64,000 nucleotides of DNA from Streptomyces justiciae. GTDB lineage: Bacteria > Actinomycetota > Actinomycetes > Streptomycetales > Streptomycetaceae. Position 1 is the first letter of the stretch. Each line of letters starts with the position of its first letter. A program made the translations under genes and the position numbers. A model generated the notes under the pieces. It ran no database searches and was not told the origin of the DNA. It was given only the letters and a program-made list of their open reading frames with translations. The stretch lies in contig NZ_JADDXU010000002.1 in NCBI RefSeq assembly GCF_015163075.1, positions 496,001 to 560,000 of the forward strand, read 5' to 3'. Below are positions 33,606 to 42,202 of this stretch, piece after piece.

Positions 33606-34685
33606 GTGAGCGCACTCTTCGAGCCCTACACCCTGCGTGACCTGACGATCCCCAACCGGGTGTGGATGCCGCCGATGTGCCAGTACTCCGCGGCACCCGA
33701 GGGCCCGGACACCGGGGCGCCCAACGACTGGCACTTCGCGCACTACGCGGCGCGGGCGGCCGGCGGTACGGGCCTGGTCATCGTCGAGGCCACGGGCGTG
33801 AGCCCCGAGGGCCGGATCTCGCCGTACGACCTCGGCATCTGGAACGACACCCAGGTCGAGGCGTTCCGCCGGATCACCCGCTTCCTGGTGAGCCAGGGCA
33901 CGGTCCCGGGCATCCAGCTCGCGCATGCCGGGCGCAAGGCCTCGACGGAGCGACCCTGGAAGGGCGGCGCGCCGGTCGGGGCGGAGGGTTACGGCTGGCA
34001 GCCGCACGGGCCGAGCCCGGTGGCGTTCGACGAGGAGCACCCGGTGCCGACCGAGCTGACGGCCGCTCAGATCCGGGACATTGTCGGGCAGTTCGCGGAT
34101 GCCGCCCGTCGCGCCCTCGCCGCGGGCTTCGAGATCGCCGAAATCCATGGCGCCCACGGCTACTTGATCGGCAACTTCCTCTCCCCGCACTCCAACCACC
34201 GCACCGACGCCTACGGCGGCTCGTACGAGAACCGCACCCGCTTCGCGCTCGAAGTCGTGGACGCCGTACGGAAGGTGTGGCCCGAGGACAAGCCGCTGTT
34301 CTTCCGGATCTCGGCGACGGACTGGCTGGAGGAGGGCGGCTGGACGCCGGACGACACCGTCCGGTTCGCCGCCGATCTCCAGGCCCACGGCATCGACCTG
34401 CTCGACGTCTCCACCGGCGGCAACGCCTCCGGCGTGCGGATGCCGATCGGCCCCGGCTACCAGGTGCCGTTCGCGGCCCGCGTCAAGGCCGAGACGACGC
34501 TGCCGGTCGCCGCGGTCGGCCTGATCACCGAGCCCGAGCAGGCCGAGAAGATCCTGGTCAACGGCGAGGCGGACGCCGTGCTCCTGGGCCGTGAGCTGCT
34601 GCGCAACCCGTCCTGGGCGCGGCAGGCCGCGCGGGAGCTGGGCGGGGACGTGCACGTGCCGGAGCAGTACCACCGGTCGGTCTGA
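33606..34685 (+). CDS. NADH:flavin oxidoreductase, Old Yellow Enzyme family
   Basis: The 359-aa FMN TIM-barrel ene-reductase has typical segments: SALFEPYTLRDLTIPNRVWMPPMCQYSA (YqjM-type N-terminus), GIQLAHAGRKAST, EIHGAHGYLIGNFLSPHSNHRTDAYGGSYENR and EADAVLLGRELLRNPSWARQAAREL. The MPPMCQYSA start places it with the thermophilic-like/YqjM class, in which that Cys tunes FMN. It probably reduces alpha,beta-unsaturated carbonyls. GTG 33606 follows GGAG. The 14-15-bp hairpin downstream ends the transcript. Confidence 0.94.
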   Translation: MSALFEPYTLRDLTIPNRVWMPPMCQYSAAPEGPDTGAPNDWHFAHYAARAAGGTGLVIVEATGVSPEGRISPYDLGIWNDTQVEAFRRITRFLVSQGTVPGIQLAHAGRKASTERPWKGGAPVGAEGYGWQPHGPSPVAFDEEHPVPTELTAAQIRDIVGQFADAARRALAAGFEIAEIHGAHGYLIGNFLSPHSNHRTDAYGGSYENRTRFALEVVDAVRKVWPEDKPLFFRISATDWLEEGGWTPDDTVRFAADLQAHGIDLLDVSTGGNASGVRMPIGPGYQVPFAARVKAETTLPVAAVGLITEPEQAEKILVNGEADAVLLGRELLRNPSWARQAARELGGDVHVPEQYHRSV

Positions 34686-34700
34686 GCCGACGGCCCGCGG

Positions 34701-34747
34701 CTTCGGGAGGACCGGGACCTGGGGAGTACGTGCCGGTCCTCCCGAAG
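34701..34747 (+). terminator. Strong hairpin after the OYE gene
   Basis: CTTCGGGAGGACCGG (34701-34715) pairs perfectly over 15 bp with 34733-34747, with a 17-nt loop. It begins 16 nt after the stop codon. Confidence 0.75.
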
Positions 34748-34863
34748 AAGTAGGGCGGCCCCGGCGGTTGCTCCCCCCAGGTCAGGGGTAATGCCTTCCC
34801 AGGCACGATGTGCCAGGCGCCCGCGACAGCGAGGCTGTTGGTATCAGGCATGAGGAGGGCGTC

Positions 34864-34965
34864 ATGAAGGGCCAGACCCGTATCCGTGTCATCCGCAGGC
34901 CCGCCCCGCGCCGGGACGAGACGATCGACCGCAGGACACCGTCGGGACGACTGCTGCCGTACTGA
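34864..34965 (+). CDS. Putative 33-aa basic small protein
   Basis: A short frame starts ATG AAG GGC CAG and ends CTG CCG TAC TGA, directly behind an excellent GAGGAGGG site (7 nt spacing). The product is strongly basic (9 Arg) with the core IRVIRRPAPRRDETIDRR, and third codon positions are mostly G/C. There is no similarity I can name. The ribosome site, position after a terminator and codon use support translation; conservation needs checking. Confidence 0.5.
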   Translation: MKGQTRIRVIRRPAPRRDETIDRRTPSGRLLPY

Positions 34966-34986
34966 CGGCACCTGCGGCCGGAGCCG

Positions 34987-36300
34987 TCAACCGACCGTGC
35001 AGGCCGTTCCGTTGAGACTGAAGGCACCCGGCGCCGCACTGTTCCCGGTGTGGGTCGCCTGGTAGCCGATGCTGACGCTCGCGTTCGGGGCGAGCGTCGC
35101 GTTGTACAAGGCGTTCGTCGCCGTCACCGCGCCGGAACTCGGCGCGTACGTGGCGTTCCAGCCGTTGGTGATCGTCTGCCCGCCGGGCAGCGTGAAGGCG
35201 AGCTGCCAGCCGTTGACCGTGCTCGTGCCGGTGTTGGTGATCGTCACGGACGCGGTCAGGCCGGTGTTCCAGGCGTTGGTGGTGACGGTCACCTTGCAGG
35301 GCCCGGCCGGGGGTTGGGGCACGGTGCCGCCGCTGTCGAGGCCGAAGAACGTGAGCACGCGGGCGGCCATCCCCCAGGCGTACAGGTTGTGGCCGACGCC
35401 CTGGAGGCTGATCGCCTCGACCTGGGCGCGGTCACCGGTGCCGCCGTAGCGGGTGCGGGTCCAGCCGGACTGGGGCGAGTCGGTGGCGGCCGGGGTCTGG
35501 CTCACCCCCTGCACGTTCGTCCACTGCTTGATCTCCTCGCCGAAGTTGGGATAGCGCAGCACGTCGTCCTCGGTGCCGTGCCACAGCTGCATGCGCGGGC
35601 GGGCTCCCGTGTAGCCGGGGTAGGCGGCGCGGGCGATGTCGCCCCACTCCTGCGCGGTGTGGGTGATCGTGCCCTGCGCGCAGGCGCTGTTCCACTCGGA
35701 GCCGTCGGTGGTCGCGAAGCAGCCGAACGGCACGCCGGAGAATGCGGCGCCCGCGGCGAAGACGTCCGGGTAGTCGCCGAGCAGGACGTTGGTCATCATC
35801 GCGCCGGAGGAGATGCCGGTGGCGAAGACGCGGCTGGTGTCGGCGTCGTAGGCGTCGACCGTCCAGTCGACCATGGACTTGATGCCGACCGGGTCGCTGC
35901 CGCCGCCGCGCTTGAGGGCCTGGGGCGAGGAGACGTCGAAGCACTTGCTGGAGCGGGTGACGGACGGGTACACGACGATGAACCCGTACTGGTCGGCGAG
36001 CGAGGCGTACTCGGTGCCGGAGTACATCGCCGGCCCGGAACCGGTGCAGTAGTGGACGGCCACCAGGATCGCCGGATGGGCGGTGACGGTCTCGGGGACG
36101 TACAGGTACATCTGCAGGTTGCTGGGGTTGGCGCCGAAGTTGGTGATCTCGGTGAGGGTCGCGGTCGGGGCGGCCTCCTTCGCGGCGGCCGGGGGTGCGG
36201 TGAGGAGCGCGGCGGCGAGTAACGCCACCAGCATTCCGTGGAGCGCGACAAGGACCGCGCGCAGCGGTCTCCTCGCGAGGGTGCCGGCAGTGGCGGACAC
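34987..36300 (-). CDS. Secreted PHB depolymerase-type (CE1) esterase with CBM2
   Basis: The 437-aa secreted enzyme has a signal peptide (RAVLVALHGMLVALLAAALLTAPPAAA). An alpha/beta hydrolase of the PHB-depolymerase/CE1 type follows, with the nucleophile in TGISSGAMM (S164), HYCTGSG as oxyanion region, and late GVGHNLYAW (His). The last 100 residues are a CBM2 cellulose-binding module (KVTVTTNAWNTGLTASVTITNTG, YQATHTG). Acetylxylan or feruloyl esterase is the likely activity. It starts at GTG 36300. Codon 27 is TTA (bldA). A CebR-like box lies upstream. Confidence 0.92.
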   Translation of the reverse strand: MSATAGTLARRPLRAVLVALHGMLVALLAAALLTAPPAAAKEAAPTATLTEITNFGANPSNLQMYLYVPETVTAHPAILVAVHYCTGSGPAMYSGTEYASLADQYGFIVVYPSVTRSSKCFDVSSPQALKRGGGSDPVGIKSMVDWTVDAYDADTSRVFATGISSGAMMTNVLLGDYPDVFAAGAAFSGVPFGCFATTDGSEWNSACAQGTITHTAQEWGDIARAAYPGYTGARPRMQLWHGTEDDVLRYPNFGEEIKQWTNVQGVSQTPAATDSPQSGWTRTRYGGTGDRAQVEAISLQGVGHNLYAWGMAARVLTFFGLDSGGTVPQPPAGPCKVTVTTNAWNTGLTASVTITNTGTSTVNGWQLAFTLPGGQTITNGWNATYAPSSGAVTATNALYNATLAPNASVSIGYQATHTGNSAAPGAFSLNGTACTVG

Positions 36301-36381
36301 GGTGGGGTCCCTTCGTGATGGCGGCTCGTGGGGGCATCGCTGAGGGGAGCAAAAGGAATGGTGGCATGCACATGGCCACCA

Positions 36382-36395
36382 TGGAAGCGCTCCCA
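36382..36395. promoter_or_regulatory. CebR-like operator
   Basis: TGGAAGCGCTCCCA differs in one base from TGGGAGCGCTCCCA, the known binding site of the cellobiose repressor CebR in Streptomyces. It lies 82 bp upstream of the esterase GTG, in the divergent region shared with the pectate lyase. Confidence 0.65.
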
Positions 36396-36422
36396 CGCCA
36401 CAGAAACCTTCTGCGCGAAGCG

Positions 36423-36451
36423 TTGACCAGAAAGCGCTTACCCTCTACGTT
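36423..36451 (+). promoter_or_regulatory. Pectate lyase promoter with LacI-type palindrome
   Basis: -35 TTGACC (36423-36428), 17-bp spacer and -10 TACGTT (36446-36451). The spacer contains AAGCGCTT (36432-36439), the core of LacI-family operators. The 5' leader would be about 130 nt. Confidence 0.65.
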
Positions 36452-36586
36452 CCGTTCAGCAGGGTGACCGAACGGCGCGATTTTCCCTGGGAGAGCCGCA
36501 TGGATCTGTGCGCGTCGTTCGTAATGGCACACATCGTTCATGTATGCGATCAACGACCAAACCCCCCGCACAGAAGGAATCGGGAC

Positions 36587-37390
36587 ATGACTTCTTCACC
36601 ACCTCCCCGCACACACCGGCGCGCACTGACCGGCGCGACGGCCGCACTCGGCCTCTCAGTTGGCATGATCATGGCAATCAACACGCCGACCGCGAGCGCC
36701 GCGACCTGGCCCACCCCGACCAGCAGCAAGGCGGTCACCGCCACCATCTCGGTGTCCGGCACCAAGGACTACGGGATGCAGCGCCTGTACGGCTCAGGCG
36801 ACCTGGGCAGCGGCAGCCAGGACGAGGACCAGGGCCCGATCCTGAAGCTCGCCGCCGGCACCGTCCTGAAGAACGTCATCATCGGCGCGCCCGCCGCGGA
36901 CGGCATCCACTGCGAGGGAAGCTGCACGCTGCAGAACGTCTGGTGGGAGGACGTCGGCGAGGACGCGGCGACGTTCAAGGGCTCCTCGTCGTCGAACGTG
37001 TACACCATCTCCGGTGGTGGCGCGAAGGAAGCCAGCGACAAGGTGTTCCAGTTCAACGGCGCCGGGACGCTCAACGTCTCCAATTTCGCGGTGAAGAACT
37101 TCGGCACCTTCGTCCGCTCGTGCGGCAACTGCTCGACGCAGTACAAGCGGACGATCAACCTCAACACCATCGAGGCGACCTACAAGGGCAGCAAGCTCGT
37201 CGGCATCAACACCAACTACGGCGACAGCGCGACCCTGCGGGGCATCACCATCGTCGGGGACTCCAGCAAGAAGATCGTCCCCTGCCAGAAGTACATCGGC
37301 AACAACACGGGCAAGGAGCCGACCACCAACGGTTCGGGTCCTGACGGGACGTACTGCAAGTACTCGTCCTCGGACATCACGTACAAGTAG
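36587..37390 (+). CDS. Secreted pectate lyase, PL3 family
   Basis: The 267-aa secreted enzyme has a signal peptide ending near TASAATW and a PL3-type right-handed parallel beta-helix. Recognisable segments are [50 protein letters not shown] and [30 protein letters not shown]. The acidic [11 protein letters not shown] cluster binds calcium in this family. It cleaves de-esterified pectin by beta-elimination. ATG 36587 follows AGAAGGA. No CBM is attached. Confidence 0.95.
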   Translation: MTSSPPPRTHRRALTGATAALGLSVGMIMAINTPTASAATWPTPTSSKAVTATISVSGTKDYGMQRLYGSGDLGSGSQDEDQGPILKLAAGTVLKNVIIGAPAADGIHCEGSCTLQNVWWEDVGEDAATFKGSSSSNVYTISGGGAKEASDKVFQFNGAGTLNVSNFAVKNFGTFVRSCGNCSTQYKRTINLNTIEATYKGSKLVGINTNYGDSATLRGITIVGDSSKKIVPCQKYIGNNTGKEPTTNGSGPDGTYCKYSSSDITYK

Positions 37391-37420
37391 TCACGTCAGC
37401 CCGTCTCCCCCCACGGTGAA

Positions 37421-37465
37421 GGCGGCCGTCCGAAGCGTCCCCGCACGGCGCTTCGTACGGCCGCC
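37421..37465. terminator. Bidirectional hairpin after pectate lyase
   Basis: GGCGGCCGTCCGAAGCG (37421-37437) pairs with 37449-37465, 17 bp with one mismatch, between convergent pectate lyase and PaaX genes. Confidence 0.7.
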
Positions 37466-37479
37466 GCATCATGTGCGGC

Positions 37480-38214
37480 TCACGGCGTCCCGAGTTCGCG
37501 CCGGTAGTCGGCGTACGCGGTGCGCAGGGCGCCTCCCGGCCAGTCGGCGGGCAGGAGTTCGGCGGGCAGGACCGGGTCCGCGAGCAGATGACGTACGACC
37601 GCCGCGAACGCGGTGAAGCGGTCGGCGGGGCCGTCCACGCGCGCGGTGTGGGCGAGCAGGGCCCGGCCCTTCGCGGCCCAGGCGTCCAACGGCCAGAGAG
37701 CCGCCGCCAGTTCGGCAGCGGGGCGCTCGGGACGGGCCGTGCACCGCTCCCCCACCTGGGCGAGGTCGTCCGGCAGCGGGCGGCTCAGATTGGCCGGGCG
37801 CAGCCAGACACCCTCCCGGAGCTCGGCGAGCCGCAGCGAGGCCAGCCGGGTCCGCAGATCGGCCCGTTCGGCGGGGCCGCGACCGGTCGCCGTGATCACG
37901 AACATCTCCCAGTCGCCGTCCCACGCGCGCGTGCGGGGATGCACGGCGTCGTCCTGGCGCCGCTGCCGCTCCAGGAGCCGGTCGCTCAGGCGGTGGACGG
38001 TGTCGGTGCGGCGCAGGTCACCGGCTGCGACCATGCGGCTGAGCGCGGCCCGCGCGGTGGAGCCGCCGACACCGAAGGGCTCCACCCGGCGGACCAGCTC
38101 CTTCACCGGCAGCTCGGGCGGATGCGCGCCCAGCAGCAGGCTCAGGACCACCGAGCGTGCGGACAAGGGACGCAGTTCGAGCTGGTCGGGCTGCTCAGCC
38201 TGGTTCGTCCGCAT
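37480..38214 (-). CDS. PaaX family transcriptional regulator
   Basis: The 244-aa protein has the PaaX layout. An N-terminal winged helix (RSVVLSLLLGAHPPELPVKELVRRVEPFGVGGSTARAALSRMVAAGDLRR) precedes the longer PaaX C-terminal domain (WDGDWEMFVITATGRG, LASLRLAELREGVWLRPANL). PaaX proteins repress phenylacetyl-CoA and related catabolic genes. Here the divergent partner is an AidB-like acyl-CoA dehydrogenase. Start at the ATG encoding MRTNQAEQ. Confidence 0.9.
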   Translation of the reverse strand: MRTNQAEQPDQLELRPLSARSVVLSLLLGAHPPELPVKELVRRVEPFGVGGSTARAALSRMVAAGDLRRTDTVHRLSDRLLERQRRQDDAVHPRTRAWDGDWEMFVITATGRGPAERADLRTRLASLRLAELREGVWLRPANLSRPLPDDLAQVGERCTARPERPAAELAAALWPLDAWAAKGRALLAHTARVDGPADRFTAFAAVVRHLLADPVLPAELLPADWPGGALRTAYADYRRELGTP

Positions 38215-38223
38215 GGTCACGTA

Positions 38224-38251
38224 CTGTATTGCGTATTGCAGCATTGCTACA
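38224..38251. promoter_or_regulatory. ATTGC repeats between paaX-like and acyl-CoA dehydrogenase genes
   Basis: Three ATTGC units (38228, 38235, 38243) lie inside a CTGTA-N19-TACAG-type inverted repeat in the 65-bp divergent region. This is a plausible PaaX-family operator. The exact boundaries are uncertain. Confidence 0.4.
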
Positions 38252-38279
38252 GCCGTAGAGATAGTGCAACACTCGATCC

Positions 38280-39932
38280 ATGGTCTTCTCACTGGCCCAC
38301 GAGGGCAGCGCGACGCACGACGTCACCAATCAGCCCCCTCCCCTGGCCCCGTACGACGCGTCGGAGGACGCGGCCCTGCTGGAGGGGCTGCGCAGAGAGG
38401 GCGCCGGCTGGGCCGAGGAGGACGTACGGCGGATCGGCCGGCTCGCGGGCAGCGCCGAGGCGCAGGAGTGGGCCGCTCTCGCCAACCGTCACGAGCCCGA
38501 GCTGCGCACGCACGACCGCTACGGCCATCGCGTCGACGAGGTCGACTTCCATCCGAGCTGGCACCACCTGATGCGGACCGCGGTCGCCGAGGGGCTGGCC
38601 GGCGCGCCTTGGGCCGACGACCGCTCAGGCGCCCATGTGGCGCGTACGGCGGGCGGGTTGGCGTGGGGGCACACCGACGCCGGGCACGGCTGTCCGACCT
38701 CGATGACGTACGCCGCCGTCCCCGCGCTGCGTCACCAGCCGGACCTCGCGAAGGTCTACGAACCGCTGCTGACCGGCCGGGAGTACGAGCCGGACCTGCG
38801 TGTGCCCACCGAGAAGCGCGGGCTGCTGGCGGGCATGGGGATGACCGAGAAGCAGGGCGGCTCCGACGTCAGGACGAACACGACGGTGGCCGTGCCGACC
38901 TCGGAGCCGGGCGTGTACACCCTGCGCGGGCACAAGTGGTTCACGTCGGCGCCGATGTGCGACGTGTTCCTGGTGCTGGCACAGGCACCTCAAGGGCTGT
39001 CCTGTTTCCTGGTGCCGCGCGTCCTGCCCGACGGCAGTCGCAACACCTTCCGCATCCAGCGGCTGAAGGACAAGCTCGGCAACCGGTCGAACGCCTCCTC
39101 CGAGCCGGAGTTCGACGGGACCGCGGCCTGGCTCGTCGGGCCCGAGGGGCGGGGCGTGAAGACCATCATCGACATGGTCAACTGCACGCGCCTCGACTGC
39201 GTGATGATGTCGGCCACGCTGATGCGCAAGACGCTCGTCGAGGCGGGACACCACGCCCGGCACCGCAGCGCGTTCGGGGCCCGGCTGGTCGACCAACCGC
39301 TGATGCGCAACGTCCTCGCCGATCTCGCCCTGGAGTCGGAGGCGGCCACGACCCTGACCCTGCGGCTGGCGGGCGCGGCCGACCGGGCGGTGCGCGGGGA
39401 CGTGGATGAGCAGGCGTTCCGGCGGATCGCCACCGCCGTCGGCAAGTACTGGGTCACCAAGCGGGGCCCGGCCTTCACCGCGGAGGCCCTGGAATGCCTC
39501 GGCGGCAACGGTTACGTCGAGGACTCCGGCATGCCCCGCCACTACCGCGAGGCTCCCCTGCTGTCGATCTGGGAGGGCTCGGGGAACGTCAACGCCCTCG
39601 ACGTACTGCGGGCGTTGACGCGGGAGCCGGGGACCGCCGAGGCCCTGTTCGGTGAACTGGCCCTGGCGCAGGGGGCGGACGCCCGGCTGGACGCCGCGGT
39701 GAGCCGCCTGAAGGGCTTGTTGCGCGACGGCTCGGAGGCCGGGGCGCGGCGCCTGGTGGAGCAGATGGCCCTCACCCTCCAGGCCTCCCTCCTGGTCCGG
39801 CACGCGCCGCCCGCGATCGCCGATGCGTTCTGCGCGACCCGGCTCGGCGGCGACTGGGGGCACGCCTTCGGGACGTTGCCGGATGCGGCGGACGTGGGGG
39901 CGATCCTGGGGCGGGCGTTGCCCACTGGCTGA
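38280..39932 (+). CDS. AidB-like acyl-CoA dehydrogenase
   Basis: The 550-aa flavoprotein belongs to the AidB branch of acyl-CoA dehydrogenases. It has an extended N-terminal domain, AGMGMTEKQGGSDVRTNTT (flavin-binding), LRGHKWFTSAPMCDVFLVLAQ, and FTAEALECLGGNGYVEDSGMPRHYREAPLLSIWEGSGNVNALDVLRAL. E. coli AidB binds DNA and is linked to alkylation tolerance, but many actinobacterial relatives are likely true dehydrogenases that feed ETF. The divergent PaaX regulator favours a catabolic role. No clear ribosome site precedes the ATG. Confidence 0.92.
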   Translation: MVFSLAHEGSATHDVTNQPPPLAPYDASEDAALLEGLRREGAGWAEEDVRRIGRLAGSAEAQEWAALANRHEPELRTHDRYGHRVDEVDFHPSWHHLMRTAVAEGLAGAPWADDRSGAHVARTAGGLAWGHTDAGHGCPTSMTYAAVPALRHQPDLAKVYEPLLTGREYEPDLRVPTEKRGLLAGMGMTEKQGGSDVRTNTTVAVPTSEPGVYTLRGHKWFTSAPMCDVFLVLAQAPQGLSCFLVPRVLPDGSRNTFRIQRLKDKLGNRSNASSEPEFDGTAAWLVGPEGRGVKTIIDMVNCTRLDCVMMSATLMRKTLVEAGHHARHRSAFGARLVDQPLMRNVLADLALESEAATTLTLRLAGAADRAVRGDVDEQAFRRIATAVGKYWVTKRGPAFTAEALECLGGNGYVEDSGMPRHYREAPLLSIWEGSGNVNALDVLRALTREPGTAEALFGELALAQGADARLDAAVSRLKGLLRDGSEAGARRLVEQMALTLQASLLVRHAPPAIADAFCATRLGGDWGHAFGTLPDAADVGAILGRALPTG

Positions 39933-40032
39933 GCCGCATTGGCCGACAGACCGTCACCCCGTGATTCCGCTTCGTTGTCAGTGCCGTGGTGCAGACTCGG
40001 GATCACTTGGCACTACGCCTGGGGAGGGCAGC

Positions 40033-42042
40033 GTGTTCACGGGGATCGACGAGGTCGACTGGGCTTCGATGCGGCATGCGTACGGCAGCGCGGAGGACGT
40101 TCCGGGACTGCTGCGGGGGCTGGCCTCCGCGGACCCGGCCGAGCGGGAGATCGCGCTCGACGGGATGTACGGCGCCGTGCACCACCAGGGAGACGTGTAC
40201 GACTCGACGCTCGCCTGCGTTCCGTATCTCTTCGCGCTCGCCGCGCGCGAGGAGGTGCGGGACCGGGGCGGGATCGTGGAACTCCTCGTCAGCATCGGTG
40301 GCGACGGGGAGGTCCCCGAGGGCGCGGGCGCGGGTCACGCCATGGCCTGTGCGGCGGTCCGGGCCGGCGCGGAGGTCTTCGTCCGGCTGGCCGCGGATCC
40401 GGACGCGAGAGTGCGCCGGACCGCCGCGAGCGCCGCCGTGCGCTTCCTCGACCGGCCGGAGCGGGTGCTGAGCCTGCTGCGCGAGCGGCTCACGGTGGAG
40501 CGGGACGACCGGGTGCTGCTCGCGCTGACCGAGAGCCTCGGTTTCCTGGCCCGTCGGCACCCCGGGCACACGGCGGAGGTGGTGGATCTCCTCACGGCCC
40601 TGAGCAGGGCGCCCTACGGCCCGGAGCAACGGCTGGCCGCGCTGGGGCAGTTGGCGGGCAGCGCGCCCGACCGGCTCCCCGCCGACCTGGTGCCCATGGC
40701 CGTCGGACTGCTCCGGGAGCGGTCCGGCCAACGCCTCGACCCGTCGTGCGAACCCGATCGTCCGGACACCAACACGCTGGTGGGCCGGCTGCGGCGGCTG
40801 CGCCCCTCGGACGAGGAGGGCTCCCAGCTGCTGCGGACCCTGCACACCGCGCTCGGCGGCCGGCTGGCCGACCGGATCGCCCTGCTGAACGGACAGTTGA
40901 CGAGCCCGGACCCGACCGACCGGTGCAACGCGATGTGGATGTCCTCAGGGCTCTTCCGCGACTGGCGCGCCGACTACAGCACGCCCGTCGCCCTGATCGG
41001 CGCCCAGCTCGCCGCCGAGGAGGACCAGTTGCGCGATGCCGCGACCTACGTCCTCGAGAACCTCTACCATCTGGCCGCGCCCGCCGCCGACGATCTGCAC
41101 GCCCTGGTGACGTCCCGCCCCGACCTGTGGGTGCGGCACTGGGAACACGGCGCGCCGACGCTGGGCGAGCCGCTCAGGGCGCTGGCCAGGTGCGGGGATC
41201 CGCGCGCGGTGCCGGTGCTGGGGCAGCTCCTGGCCACCTCCGACGCTCCCTACGACCTGGGGCAGGTCGTCGACCACCTGGGCCCGGCCGCCGCACCTCT
41301 CGCGCCGGCGCTGCGGGAGAGCCTCGCGGGTCTTTCCTTCGACGGCCCCGACGACCACAGCCGTGCGGTGGCGCTGCTGTCGGCGCTCACGGCACTGGAG
41401 GACACCAAGAGCGTGCCGGTGATCCTGCGGCTGCTGACCGGGCTGCCGGAGCACAGGATGCGGTCCTTCGTCATCGGTGCGGCGCTCCGCGCGCTCGGGG
41501 CGTCCGGTGCCGGGGCCGTCGAGGCGATACCTGTCGTGCGGAGGCTGTTGGCGGGGGAGCACGCGATCGAGGCCGCGGATGCGCTCTGGGCCCTGGAGGG
41601 CGACGCCGAGGCCGTCCTCCCCGTTCTGGTGATGCCCGAGGGCGATGGCGTCGCGCAGAGGAGGGCGGCCGAGGTGCTGGCCCGGCTGGGTCCGGCGGCC
41701 GCGCCCCCGAGGGCCGGACTCCGGCGGGTGGTCGAGGACCCGAACGTCTGGGTGCGGACGCCCGCGGCGTGTGCGCTGTGGCGGATCGGCGACGAGGCGG
41801 AAGCGGATCTGGTTCTTCCGCTGCTGCGGGACACCTGGACGGGGACGCCGGCCCTCCGGCAGCCCATCGTCGAGTGTGTCGCGGCCATGGGCCCGGCGGG
41901 GGCACCGTTGCACGATCTGCTGCGGGCGGAGCTGGCCGCCCCGCAGCGGCACACGGCCCCGTCCGAGGTGCACTCGCCCCTGGCCGTCCTCTCCGACGAG
42001 CAGTTGCTGCGGAGCTGCCGGGAGGCACTCGGCGTCGGCTGA
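40033..42042 (+). CDS. HEAT-repeat protein
   Basis: The 669-aa soluble protein is an alpha-solenoid of HEAT-like repeats throughout, for example LAADPDARVRRTAASAAVRFL, LLRRLG-type helices in AVPVLGQLLATSDAPYDLGQVVDHLG and VEDPNVWVRTPAACALWRIGDEAEADLVLPLL. It begins MFTGIDEVDWASMRHAYGSAEDVPGLL. Such solenoids bind proteins, and no enzyme domain is present. GTG 40033 follows GGGGAGGG. Relatives often occur singly, and no partner is evident here. Confidence 0.88.
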   Translation: MFTGIDEVDWASMRHAYGSAEDVPGLLRGLASADPAEREIALDGMYGAVHHQGDVYDSTLACVPYLFALAAREEVRDRGGIVELLVSIGGDGEVPEGAGAGHAMACAAVRAGAEVFVRLAADPDARVRRTAASAAVRFLDRPERVLSLLRERLTVERDDRVLLALTESLGFLARRHPGHTAEVVDLLTALSRAPYGPEQRLAALGQLAGSAPDRLPADLVPMAVGLLRERSGQRLDPSCEPDRPDTNTLVGRLRRLRPSDEEGSQLLRTLHTALGGRLADRIALLNGQLTSPDPTDRCNAMWMSSGLFRDWRADYSTPVALIGAQLAAEEDQLRDAATYVLENLYHLAAPAADDLHALVTSRPDLWVRHWEHGAPTLGEPLRALARCGDPRAVPVLGQLLATSDAPYDLGQVVDHLGPAAAPLAPALRESLAGLSFDGPDDHSRAVALLSALTALEDTKSVPVILRLLTGLPEHRMRSFVIGAALRALGASGAGAVEAIPVVRRLLAGEHAIEAADALWALEGDAEAVLPVLVMPEGDGVAQRRAAEVLARLGPAAAPPRAGLRRVVEDPNVWVRTPAACALWRIGDEAEADLVLPLLRDTWTGTPALRQPIVECVAAMGPAGAPLHDLLRAELAAPQRHTAPSEVHSPLAVLSDEQLLRSCREALGVG

Positions 42043-42050
42043 CGACCGAA

Positions 42051-42083
42051 CTGCCTCAGAGCTGCCTCAGAGCTGCCTCAGAG
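42051..42083. repeat. Tandem repeat, 3 x 11 bp
   Basis: CTGCCTCAGAG occurs three times in direct succession (42051, 42062, 42073), followed by a partial unit. It starts 8 nt after the HEAT-protein stop codon. Confidence 0.85.
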
Positions 42084-42202
42084 CTGCCCGGGGGTGCCCC
42101 ACCGCCTTGGTGAACTCGCGGAACAGGTCCCACACCTCGCGACGGACCGCGGGGGAATCGGCGCCGGCCGCTCGCTCGCCGTCCCGCGTCGGCGTCGGTC
42201 CC

